Shown here piece by piece: positions 46,001-53,403 of a stretch of DNA of 64,000 nt; the first letter of the stretch is position 1; each line of letters opens with the position of its first letter. The DNA lies in contig JABWCA010000001.1 of NCBI GenBank assembly GCA_013359345.1, positions 1-64,000 on the forward strand, in the 5' to 3' direction. Under the pieces are notes generated by a model. The model did not search any database. It worked only from the letters and a program-made list of their open reading frames with translations, and was not told where the DNA came from. This DNA comes from Ignavibacteriaceae bacterium (GTDB lineage Bacteria; Bacteroidota; Ignavibacteria; Ignavibacteriales; Ignavibacteriaceae). The position numbers and the translations under genes were made by a program.

Positions 46001-46249
46001 CTATTTCCCTTCAATTTTATTTCTGACGAGAAAGCCCCTCTCTTCTGCCAATGAAACTGCTGCACTCAGGATTCTTTTCTCCACCAGCATGAGTTCCATC
46101 TCCTTCTCCATCTGACGCAATTTCTTTTCCATCTCCTTTATCCTTTTCACTTCATCTGCATTTTCTTTTTTTACTGCTTTTTTCATGATGGCCTTCCTGT
46201 TTGCTTTTTTTATCCTGAAACCAAGGGTAAATTCTCCCCTTTTCCGCAC
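46001..46249 (-). CDS. Small coiled-coil protein, possible IS3 OrfA remnant
   Basis: 82 residues at most; a start at ATG 46186 (MKKAVKKENADEVKRI) would give 61. It is highly charged, with a predicted coiled coil from about residue 35 to 65 (EMEKKLRQMEKEMELM). Its end, LSAAVSLAEERGFLVRNK, is similar in layout to the C-terminal leucine-zipper part of IS3-family OrfA proteins (alternating Lys/Glu helix, then 'IDIAEKxLxIxIRKK'). No OrfB or terminal inverted repeats were seen beside it. It could equally be a real small protein of unknown function. Confidence 0.35.
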   Translation of the reverse strand: MRKRGEFTLGFRIKKANRKAIMKKAVKKENADEVKRIKEMEKKLRQMEKEMELMLVEKRILSAAVSLAEERGFLVRNKIEGK

Positions 46250-46430
46250 ACTTTATTTTACTTGTCTGAATAATTGTTTAATTCCCGGACTTATTCTCAT
46301 CCGTTGCCCGCTTACTGAATGCTTCGCTGTAGCGGTATATCCGGCTGCGTTCTGCTCTCATTTTTTCTATGCCTTTCCTTTTTTTGGAAATTCATAGTGT
46401 CAATATATATCAGGACAAGACACAAGACAC

Positions 46431-46475
46431 GAACAACGAACAACGATCAACGAACAACGATCAACGAACAACGAC
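46431..46475. repeat. Short tandem repeat, unit CAACGAA/CAACGAT
   Basis: About six copies of a 7-base unit that alternate A and T at the last base, making 14-base repeats at 46441-46454 and 46455-46468. It lies directly after the stop of the BamA-like gene (46478, minus strand), and a looser GACACAA-type run precedes it. No dyad symmetry, so not a CRISPR repeat. Confidence 0.8.
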
Positions 46476-46477
46476 TT

Positions 46478-48484
46478 TCAAAACGCTTCCCCGATACCAA
46501 AATGGAACTGCATCACATCCAGAAAGCGCCTCTCATTAAGGGGTGTCCTGTCATAAGGATCATAAGTCTTAAACCCGAAATCAAGCCTCACTGCCGCAAA
46601 CGGAGTGTAAAATCTGAATCCGAATCCCGTTGCAACGGCAATTTCCTGGATCTTAATGATCGACGGATCCTCCCAGGTGTTTCCCCAGTCGGTGAAAACT
46701 GCCATGCCAAGAAACTTGCCAAACCTCATCCTGAATTCAAATGAACCCTCGAGCAGTACAGTGCCGCCGGGGAGCTGAGAAACGTCAAGGTTCTGCGTTG
46801 AACCCTGCGGGGGCGGAAAAGCCCTTGCAGCCCATCCTCTGAGCGAGTTGCTGCCACCCACAAAAAACTTTTTTGTGTTCTGCAGATCTGCAACCGATCC
46901 GTTTAATATCTGGATATAACCGAGTGAGGTCTTTGCCGCAAATGTCATATCCCGGGCAATTGAAAGCGGAATATAAAAACTGTTGGTTACCTGACCCTTC
47001 ATGAAGATGACCGATTTGAAATCATTCCCCAGCGTTTTGCTTATCAGATAAGGCAGGGTGTTGCCTTCTTCAACGTAAATATCAAGGACACTTCCTTCGG
47101 TGGGGAAAATGATATCATCAGAGTGCGAGGCAATAACGTTAGCGCCAAAACCCGCACTGATTGAACTGGCGCTGGGGTTTCCGAAAGAAGGAGCTATAAT
47201 GGTGGCAATAACATTTTCAACCGCGTAGAAAGTACGAAGATAATTCACAAATGTGAATTTGGGCAGCTCATAGTCAAAAATAAGCCGTCCTGAGTATTTG
47301 GTGATCTTATAAAAACCAAACTTTGCCAGCGTGGCCGTGAATTCAAGCGACCCAAAGATCGGTTCACCCAGAAAATACGGCTGCTCAAGCTGGGTTTTGA
47401 ATTCAGCCTGCCCGTAAGTGATTGTATCATCAAGTGTTATGATACTGAATATTCTTTTGAAATTAAGATTAAGAACATCCTGATAAAATGCTGTGCCCCT
47501 GAGCGTAAGCTTTCTGGCACCACCGAACAGATTTTTTCTCTTATACTCTATGGCACCGCCAAGATTAAAAGAACTCTGCTCGTTGTTCATGATAAGCTCG
47601 GGCGCAAGTTCATTCATTGAGCCGATGCTTCCCTCAACTTTAAGAGGCACCAGATCATTCTCCAGCGAATCAGTCTCGGGGAAGAGCCGCACGTATGAGA
47701 ACAACCCGGTTCTGAAAAGCCTCACCTGACTCTGCGTTATTTTTCCCGCATCATAGTATTCATACGGTTTAATTGCAATAAGATCCTTAATCAGTTCAGG
47801 ATCAACAGCATCAGCCCCGTCGCCCTGAGTGGAAACAGCAACATCCTTTATTCTGTACTGTTTACCGAGCGTGAAATAAACTTTAATATCTGCCCGGTCA
47901 TGAATGGTATCTCTCACCACAATTGTTGAATCATAGGCAGAAAGGAGAAAACCCTTTGTTTTAAGCAGATAGTTGAGATCATTTATTACCGTGAGAACCT
48001 GACTCTCTGAATAACGGCTGCTTGAATCAATCTTAATTTTTTCATCAACCTGCCATCTGTACTCGGCGGGATAAACATCAAACCCGAAATACTCAAATTT
48101 CCCGAATTTTGCCTCGGGTCCCTCATTAATATCAAACCTCAGATTTGCCGTCTGTTCAGCAGAATCAATTGAGTATGAAGAAGTGATGCTGCTCTCAAAA
48201 AATCCGTTGGCGTTGTAGAATCCTTTCAGGATCACAATATCATCATCAATATAAGAAGTGTCAAAGTAAGAGGGCGGGGCTCCGAACGAAGAATACTTTC
48301 TCAGGAACTTAAAAAACCAGTTAGGGGTCTCTTTTGAAATGATAAGACCTGATAATACCTGCGTGGGGAAACTTGAATTGCCTTTGAACTCAATTCCCGC
48401 AAGCTCAAATTCAGTTTCTGACTGAGCTTTAAGCGGCAGAATATAAATCAGCGTAAAAAATGAAATAAGTAAAAGTCTTATCAT
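46478..48484 (-). CDS. BamA/TamA-type outer membrane assembly protein
   Basis: 668 residues with a signal peptide (LLLISFFTLIYILPLKAQ). The N-terminal half holds POTRA domains (FELAGIEFKGNSSFPTQVLS, then GPEAKFGKFEYFGFD and TLGKQYRIKDVAV). The C-terminal 16-strand barrel has KFFVGGSNSLRGWAARAF near residue 540, a variant of the conserved RGF/RGY loop. It ends FHFGIGEAF, with a terminal Phe. It is shorter than canonical BamA (about 800), so a TamA-like or accessory role is possible. It shares one base with the upstream lipoprotein gene. Confidence 0.9.
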   Translation of the reverse strand: MIRLLLISFFTLIYILPLKAQSETEFELAGIEFKGNSSFPTQVLSGLIISKETPNWFFKFLRKYSSFGAPPSYFDTSYIDDDIVILKGFYNANGFFESSITSSYSIDSAEQTANLRFDINEGPEAKFGKFEYFGFDVYPAEYRWQVDEKIKIDSSSRYSESQVLTVINDLNYLLKTKGFLLSAYDSTIVVRDTIHDRADIKVYFTLGKQYRIKDVAVSTQGDGADAVDPELIKDLIAIKPYEYYDAGKITQSQVRLFRTGLFSYVRLFPETDSLENDLVPLKVEGSIGSMNELAPELIMNNEQSSFNLGGAIEYKRKNLFGGARKLTLRGTAFYQDVLNLNFKRIFSIITLDDTITYGQAEFKTQLEQPYFLGEPIFGSLEFTATLAKFGFYKITKYSGRLIFDYELPKFTFVNYLRTFYAVENVIATIIAPSFGNPSASSISAGFGANVIASHSDDIIFPTEGSVLDIYVEEGNTLPYLISKTLGNDFKSVIFMKGQVTNSFYIPLSIARDMTFAAKTSLGYIQILNGSVADLQNTKKFFVGGSNSLRGWAARAFPPPQGSTQNLDVSQLPGGTVLLEGSFEFRMRFGKFLGMAVFTDWGNTWEDPSIIKIQEIAVATGFGFRFYTPFAAVRLDFGFKTYDPYDRTPLNERRFLDVMQFHFGIGEAF

Positions 48485-49113
48485 CAGTTGAATTTATAAT
48501 CCTCGGAAACTATTCTCAGACCGGGGAACGACCTCCTGAATCTTCCCTCAAGATACTTGCCTGCAAATTTTCCCGCCGCATTAGGCGAGAGATACAGGGA
48601 GGGTAAAGATTCACCCGGAATAACAAAAAAATGCCCGGTATAGATTTTTTCGGCATCGCTGTCAATAAGATGAGCAAAAATCTCACCGCCGCCTGAGCCC
48701 ATGTAAAATCCCTCCGAGTCATAATACAGAAGGTCTTTATCGGCCGATACATCTCTCAGCCTTCCCAGTTTGCATTTAGTGAGAGATCCTTCAAGCACAG
48801 GTGTCTGATAATACTGCTCAACGGTATCGCCGGTGATCTGGCAGAAATAGAAAGTTATGCCCCAGGTATCGGCTGTGAATATCTCACGCCCGAACGCCAT
48901 CTCCTGCACCTCATCACCATTGAAATCACCTGAAATGGCCCGCATGATCTCGTTTCCGTACAGCTTCTTGCCGTATCTGATCAGTTCAGTTTCATTATTC
49001 AGCATAGGAAAAAGCTTTGAGCGCCTGATTTCTTCAGGCGAACTGCTTTTTTTACATCCGCCCGCAAAAATCATGAGCAGGAGGAGAGGAATTAATAGTC
49101 TGGGATTAAACAT
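48484..49113 (-). CDS. Putative lipoprotein of unknown function
   Basis: 209 residues from ATG 49113 (MFNPRLLIPLLLLMIFAGGC); an in-frame start at 49128 is possible but overlaps a promoter-like element. The lipobox is IFAGGC. The mature part is beta-rich, with ISGDFNGDEVQEMAFGREIF, a calcium-loop-like NGDE stretch as in FG-GAP repeats. No enzyme motif found. It is coupled to the BamA-like gene by a one-base overlap, suggesting an outer-membrane role. Confidence 0.75.
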   Translation of the reverse strand: MFNPRLLIPLLLLMIFAGGCKKSSSPEEIRRSKLFPMLNNETELIRYGKKLYGNEIMRAISGDFNGDEVQEMAFGREIFTADTWGITFYFCQITGDTVEQYYQTPVLEGSLTKCKLGRLRDVSADKDLLYYDSEGFYMGSGGGEIFAHLIDSDAEKIYTGHFFVIPGESLPSLYLSPNAAGKFAGKYLEGRFRRSFPGLRIVSEDYKFN

Positions 49114-49125
49114 GGAATATCTTAC

Positions 49126-49133
49126 CAAAAATA
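49126..49133 (-). promoter_or_regulatory. TAnnTTTG element before the lipoprotein-BamA pair
   Basis: Minus strand TATTTTTG 13 bases before the lipoprotein ATG at 49113. No good TTG at standard spacing. It argues that the start is 49113 rather than 49128. Confidence 0.3.
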
Positions 49134-49138
49134 CAAAA

Positions 49139-49189
49139 GCGGAATTACCAATAAAATTCAGAAAATCTGAAACTGATGGGCAATTCCGC
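49139..49189. repeat. Nested inverted repeats after frr
   Basis: Outer arms GCGGAATT (49139-49146) and AATTCCGC (49182-49189) enclose an inner hairpin TTCAGA / TCTGAA (49157-49162, 49166-49171). It lies between the frr stop and the lipoprotein start, and may serve as frr terminator or a regulatory structure. Confidence 0.5.
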
Positions 49190-49213
49190 CGGGAAGTGTA
49201 AAAAAATTATTAA

Positions 49214-49768
49214 CTATACTTCCATTATTTCTTTTTCTTTGTGTGCAAGAATCTGATCAATTTCAGTGATGAAATCATTTGTCAGTTTCTGCACTCTTGC
49301 CTCAGCGTCTTTCAGAAGATCTTCAGAAATTTTATCGTCTTTCTGTTTTTTCTTCAGATGCTCGTTTGCATCTCTTCTGATATTTCTTACGGCAATTTTT
49401 GCATCTTCACCAAATTTTTTAACGAGCTTTACAAAATCTTTTCTTCTCTGCTCGGTAAGAGGCGGAATAGGAATTTTAAGGTTTGTACCATCGCTGACGG
49501 GATTAAGCCCCAGATCAGCCTGAAGTATCACTTTATCAATGGCGTTAACAAGGGTTTTTTCCCAGGGAGTGACAGATAATGTGTGGGCATCAAGAACAGT
49601 AATGTTTGCCACTTGTTTTAATGGAGTAAGAGTACCATAATAATCCACTTTGAGGCCGTCAAGGAGGGCAGTTGTTGCTTTGCCGGTTCTGATTTTAGCG
49701 AGCTCTGATCTGAACGCTTCAATCGATTTTGCCATCTTATGCTTGGATTCTTTGATAATTTCTTCCAT
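49214..49768 (-). CDS. frr: Ribosome recycling factor
   Basis: 184-residue protein that splits post-termination ribosomes with EF-G. The standard length and the sequence RTGKATTALLDGLKVDYYG near residue 27-45, PPLTEQRRKDFVKLVKK near 100, and NIRRDANEHLKK near 130 are diagnostic. It follows pyrH by 25 bases in the conserved tsf-pyrH-frr order. Confidence 0.98.
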   Translation of the reverse strand: MEEIIKESKHKMAKSIEAFRSELAKIRTGKATTALLDGLKVDYYGTLTPLKQVANITVLDAHTLSVTPWEKTLVNAIDKVILQADLGLNPVSDGTNLKIPIPPLTEQRRKDFVKLVKKFGEDAKIAVRNIRRDANEHLKKKQKDDKISEDLLKDAEARVQKLTNDFITEIDQILAHKEKEIMEV

Positions 49769-49793
49769 AATTTATCCTGTTTTAATCTCTGAA

Positions 49794-50510
49794 TTAGTCT
49801 TTTACTATAGTACCAACTTTTTTACCGGATAAAAGTTCCTTAAGGTTCCCCGGTTTGTTGAAATTCATTACAACGATCGGGAGCTTGTTCTCCTGACAAA
49901 GAGATATTGCAGTCAGATCCATTACCCGAAGATTTCTTTTTAATACCTCAAAATAACTTAATTCTTCAAATTTTTCAGCATCCGGATTCTTTTCAGGGTC
50001 AGAATCATAAATTCCGTCAACCCGTGTGCCTTTAACAAGGATATCCACCTCCATCTCAACAGCCCTGAGGCTGGCAGCAGTATCAGTGCTGAAGTAGGGA
50101 TGTCCCGTGCCGGCACCAAAAATAACGATCCTTCCCTTTTCCATATGTCTGAGTGCCCGTCTTCTGATAAACGGTTCTGCAACTTCATCCATTTTGATTG
50201 CTGTCATAAGACGGGAGTAAACGCCTTCTTTTTCAATGGCCGACTGCAATGCGAGCGAGTTAATATTTGTGGCAAGCATTCCCATGAGATCACCGGTAAC
50301 TCTGTCGATACCTGAATCCTCGGCGCTCAGGCCTCTGAATATATTGCCGCCGCCTATCACTATTCCTACCTGCACCCCAAAATCATGGGCTTCTTTAATC
50401 TCCCTGGCAAAAAATGTAAGAGTATCAGGATCAATCCCGAATCCCTTTTTACCCATCAGCGATTCCCCGCTGAGCTTCAACAAAATTCTCTTAAAGGCTG
50501 GTTTGCTCAT
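49794..50510 (-). CDS. pyrH: UMP kinase
   Basis: 238-residue kinase of the amino-acid-kinase fold that makes UDP. The opening [15 protein letters not shown], the glycine-rich [13 protein letters not shown] near residue 48, [15 protein letters not shown] near 130 and [19 protein letters not shown] near 158 are characteristic. A strong hairpin separates it from tsf, so its expression may be attenuated relative to the ribosomal genes upstream. Confidence 0.98.
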   Translation of the reverse strand: MSKPAFKRILLKLSGESLMGKKGFGIDPDTLTFFAREIKEAHDFGVQVGIVIGGGNIFRGLSAEDSGIDRVTGDLMGMLATNINSLALQSAIEKEGVYSRLMTAIKMDEVAEPFIRRRALRHMEKGRIVIFGAGTGHPYFSTDTAASLRAVEMEVDILVKGTRVDGIYDSDPEKNPDAEKFEELSYFEVLKRNLRVMDLTAISLCQENKLPIVVMNFNKPGNLKELLSGKKVGTIVKD

Positions 50511-50530
50511 TAATTCTCCGGAATGTAAAT

Positions 50531-50560
50531 AAAAAAAAAGGTCTGAAAGTCAGACCTTTT
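50531..50560 (-). terminator. Bidirectional terminator between tsf and pyrH
   Basis: Perfect 7-bp stem GGTCTGA / TCAGACC (50540-50546, 50550-50556) with a 3-base loop and A9/T4 tracts on either side. On the minus strand the hairpin is followed by nine T residues, the strongest intrinsic terminator in the window. Confidence 0.85.
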
Positions 50561-50565
50561 TCAAT

Positions 50566-51420
50566 TTATTTGCTTTCGTCACCCAGGTGATACCTTATGA
50601 ACGAGGCAACTTTAACTTCAGACGCATGCTGTTTGTTGTATTCTGCAAGAAGCTGTGTAACAGTCTTTGAGTTGTCTTTTATAAAGACCTGCTCAGCAAG
50701 ACAGTTTTCCTGATAATATTTATCAAGTCTGCCCTGTGCAATTCTATCGAGCATGTTCTCGGGTTTGCCTTCTTTTCTGGCAAGCTCTTTATAGATATCG
50801 AGCTCTTTGGCAACAACTTCGGCGGGAACGCCGTCTCTGCTTATTGAGACCGGTTTCATTGCAGCAACCTGCATTGCGAGGTCTTTAGCCAGAGTTGAAG
50901 CAGAAGCAGTATCTTTAACACCGCTTAAGCTGAGTATTACGCCAAGCTTTGCGCCGGGATGAATGTAATCGGCAATGTAACCGTCACCGGCTGTAAGAGA
51001 AGCAACTCTTGCAACCTGGGTTTTTTCACCCACTTTACCGGTAAGAGTAACCAGATCATTTTCAATACCGGAATATTTAGTTTTTAAGTCTTCTAATGAA
51101 GATACTTTATTTTCAAAGGCTTTGCCTGTAACATCGGCTGAGAAATTAACAAAATCGGCTGATTTGGCAACGAAATCGGTTTCACAGTTAACTTCAACAA
51201 TAACGCCAAATTTTCTGTCGTCAGAAACTTTGGTTGAAACAATACCTTCGTTTGCTGATCTGTCTGCTCTTTTAGCAGCAGTTGCAGCACCTTTTTTTCT
51301 TAATATCTCAATAGCCTTTTCCTGATCGCCATTAGATTCTTCAAGTGCCTTTTTGCAATCAAGCATGCCGGCACCGGTTTTCTGTCTCAGTTCATTTACC
51401 TGAGCTGCAGTAATAGCCAT
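50566..51420 (-). CDS. tsf: Elongation factor Ts
   Basis: 284-residue nucleotide exchange factor for EF-Tu. The N-terminal UBA-like domain begins ITAAQVNELRQKTGAGMLDC and the core contains VEVNCETDFVAKSADFV near residue 75. The domain NNSKTVTQLL... reads here KDNSKTVTQLLAEY near 260. It follows rpsB by 9 bases and ends at a strong terminator. Confidence 0.98.
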   Translation of the reverse strand: MAITAAQVNELRQKTGAGMLDCKKALEESNGDQEKAIEILRKKGAATAAKRADRSANEGIVSTKVSDDRKFGVIVEVNCETDFVAKSADFVNFSADVTGKAFENKVSSLEDLKTKYSGIENDLVTLTGKVGEKTQVARVASLTAGDGYIADYIHPGAKLGVILSLSGVKDTASASTLAKDLAMQVAAMKPVSISRDGVPAEVVAKELDIYKELARKEGKPENMLDRIAQGRLDKYYQENCLAEQVFIKDNSKTVTQLLAEYNKQHASEVKVASFIRYHLGDESK

Positions 51421-51429
51421 TTTCTATCC

Positions 51430-52302
51430 TTACTTATTATCAGTTTGTTCTGAATCTTTATCTTTAGCAGGTTCAGCTTCCTGATTCGGTTTAGCTTCTC
51501 TATCTCTGTGTTTATGTCTTCTCTCTCTGTCGGGTCTGTCGGAAGATCTCTCCCTGTCACCGCCATCTCTTTCCTTGCGTGTTCTTTCAGATTCAGCGGC
51601 CTGCTCAGCTTTCACTTCACGGGCTTTAAGAGAACCTTCGGTAACAGCTTCCATCATCACTTTCACAACTAATTCGATTGTTTTTACGGCGTCATCGTTA
51701 GCCGGGATCAGATAATCCACTTCATCAGGGTCACAGTTAGTGTCAACTATTGCAAAAACCGGTATACCCAGTCTTTTTGCTTCTTTAACTGCAATAGATT
51801 CTTTTTTGATATCAACTATAAAGATTGCTCCCGGAATTTTACCCATGTTCTCAATTCCTTCGAGAACTTTTTTGAGTTTGTCTTTTTCACGGGAGAGGAA
51901 GAGTCTCTCTTTTTTAGTGATCTTGTCAAAAGTACCGTCAGTTTCCTGCTTTTCAATAAGGTGCAGTCTTCTGATACTTTTTCTGATTGTCGAGAAGTTG
52001 GTAAGCATTCCGCCGAGCCATCTTTCTGTCACCCAGAACTGATCAGCTTTTCTTGCCTCTGTTTCGATAATGTTTTTTGCCTGTTTTTTGGTACCGACAA
52101 ATAAAACTTTATTGCCCTGGGCAACAACGTCGGTTAAAACAGACTTGCATTCTTCGAGATGTTTTTTGGTTTTGTTGAGGTCAATAATATGAATGCCGTT
52201 CTTCTCCATGAAGATATACGGCTTCATCTTAGGATTCCATCTGCGGGTAAGATGACCGAAATGCGCCCCTGCTTCAATAAGCTGGGTTAATTCAACTGCC
52301 AT
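51430..52302 (-). CDS. rpsB: 30S ribosomal protein S2 with long charged C-terminal tail
   Basis: 290 residues from ATG 52302 ([17 protein letters not shown]), which has AGGAG 8 bases upstream; the frame is open to 52335. The S2 core shows [15 protein letters not shown] and [13 protein letters not shown] near residue 85. From about residue 225 there is a tail of roughly 60 residues rich in Arg, Asp, Glu and Lys ([20 protein letters not shown] and similar), which is beyond the usual 240-residue length. Such tails occur in some Bacteroidota and Chlorobi S2 proteins; their role here is unknown. Confidence 0.96.
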   Translation of the reverse strand: MAVELTQLIEAGAHFGHLTRRWNPKMKPYIFMEKNGIHIIDLNKTKKHLEECKSVLTDVVAQGNKVLFVGTKKQAKNIIETEARKADQFWVTERWLGGMLTNFSTIRKSIRRLHLIEKQETDGTFDKITKKERLFLSREKDKLKKVLEGIENMGKIPGAIFIVDIKKESIAVKEAKRLGIPVFAIVDTNCDPDEVDYLIPANDDAVKTIELVVKVMMEAVTEGSLKAREVKAEQAAESERTRKERDGGDRERSSDRPDRERRHKHRDREAKPNQEAEPAKDKDSEQTDNK

Positions 52303-52409
52303 TAATGTCTCCTGTTTATCTTCTGCTTCCTTCAACTTTACCTTAGGCTCTTAAGCAGGGCACAGGCGGTAAATCCGTGAAGCATGAATTTTGTTTAAAA
52401 AATTTACTG

Positions 52410-52796
52410 TTAACGTTTCGAGAACTGGAATCTCTTACGTGCTTTCGGTCTTCCGTATTTTTTACGTTCAACCATTCTGGGATCTCTTCTGAGAAATCCT
52501 TCTTTTTTGAGTGCCGGTCTTAATTCGGCATTTTCACCTGATAACGCTTTGGATATAGCAAGTCTGATGGCTTCAGCCTGGCCTGAAATTCCGCCGCCTC
52601 TTACGTTTACCAGAACATCATATTTTCCTTCAACCTCGGCAACGAGGAAAGGATTTTTGATGTCATCCTGATGTATTTTCATCGGGAAAGCCTCTTCCAG
52701 TGCTCTTCCGTTGACGGTGAATTTTCCGTTACCTGCTCTTAAGACCACTCTCGCTACAGCGGTTTTTCTTCTACCGACAATAACTGTGTCTGACAT
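52410..52796 (-). CDS. rpsI: 30S ribosomal protein S9
   Basis: 128-residue small-subunit protein whose C-terminal tail reaches the P site. VGRRKTAVARVVL at the start, RGGGISGQAEAIRLAISKAL near residue 65, and the terminal KYGRPKARKRFQFSKR are diagnostic. It follows rplM by 11 bases. Confidence 0.99.
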   Translation of the reverse strand: MSDTVIVGRRKTAVARVVLRAGNGKFTVNGRALEEAFPMKIHQDDIKNPFLVAEVEGKYDVLVNVRGGGISGQAEAIRLAISKALSGENAELRPALKKEGFLRRDPRMVERKKYGRPKARKRFQFSKR

Positions 52797-52807
52797 ATAA
52801 CTCCTGA

Positions 52808-53245
52808 TTAACTTAATACTTCGGGCTGCTGAGCTGTATGTGGATGCTCTGCACCGCGATATACTTTTAACTTTTTGATCAGCTTGTTTCCTAAACGGGT
52901 TTTAGGAAGCATGCCTTTCACTGCGTGTTTCACCACAAATTCGGGATTTTTCACTTTTAATTCTTTGTATAACTGGGTTTTCTGACCGCCCGGGTATCCA
53001 GAGTGATGTTTGTACTCTTTTAACTGGGCTCTTTTTCCTGTTACAACAACCTTATCGGCGTTAAGAACTATAACAAAATCCCCTGTATCTGCATTAGGTG
53101 AAAAAGTAGGCTTGTTTTTGCCTCTGATGACGCTGGCAACCTTTGTTGCAAGCCTTCCGAGAACCATGTCCTGTGCATCAATCACAAACCATTTTCTCTC
53201 GGCCTGTCCGGTGCTAACCCATCTTGTTTGTTTTTCCTGCTTCAA
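52808..53245 (-). CDS. rplM: 50S ribosomal protein L13
   Basis: 145 residues with a TTG start at 53245. The Shine-Dalgarno GGAGG lies 8 bases upstream and would be inside the coding region if the more distal TTG at 53260 were used, so I prefer 53245. Signature segments: [17 protein letters not shown] near residue 18, [16 protein letters not shown] near 105 and [17 protein letters not shown] at the end. First gene of the rplM-rpsI-rpsB-tsf unit, with a strong promoter match at 53287-53317. Confidence 0.97.
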   Translation of the reverse strand: MKQEKQTRWVSTGQAERKWFVIDAQDMVLGRLATKVASVIRGKNKPTFSPNADTGDFVIVLNADKVVVTGKRAQLKEYKHHSGYPGGQKTQLYKELKVKNPEFVVKHAVKGMLPKTRLGNKLIKKLKVYRGAEHPHTAQQPEVLS

Positions 53246-53286
53246 GGGGTATTCCTCCAAAATACATTTTGAGAAAATAAAGATTA

Positions 53287-53317
53287 CAAAGATACCGTTT
53301 TATTTTTTAATTGTCAA
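53287..53317 (-). promoter_or_regulatory. Bacteroidota-type promoter for the rplM operon
   Basis: Minus strand TTG (53317-53315), 20 bases, then TATCTTTG (53294-53287). The spacing and sequence fit the TTG/TAnnTTTG consensus and equal the layout at rimP. It stands about 41 bases before the TTG start of rplM. Confidence 0.6.
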
Positions 53318-53403
53318 CAAAAAATGAGGAGCTGAAAGTTCTCGGGAGCCGTTTTTATGCACTTTTGCATCAATTTCAACGCTTATTTCCGGCCGGTTTA
53401 AGA

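Noticed and set aside
46431-46475. Possible CRISPR repeat
   Set aside because: The 7-base unit is directly tandem, has no spacers and no dyad; no cas genes are in the window.
46319-46744. Plus-strand open frame across the CAACGA repeat
   Set aside because: It reads the low-complexity repeat and the antisense of the BamA-like gene; there is no start signal.
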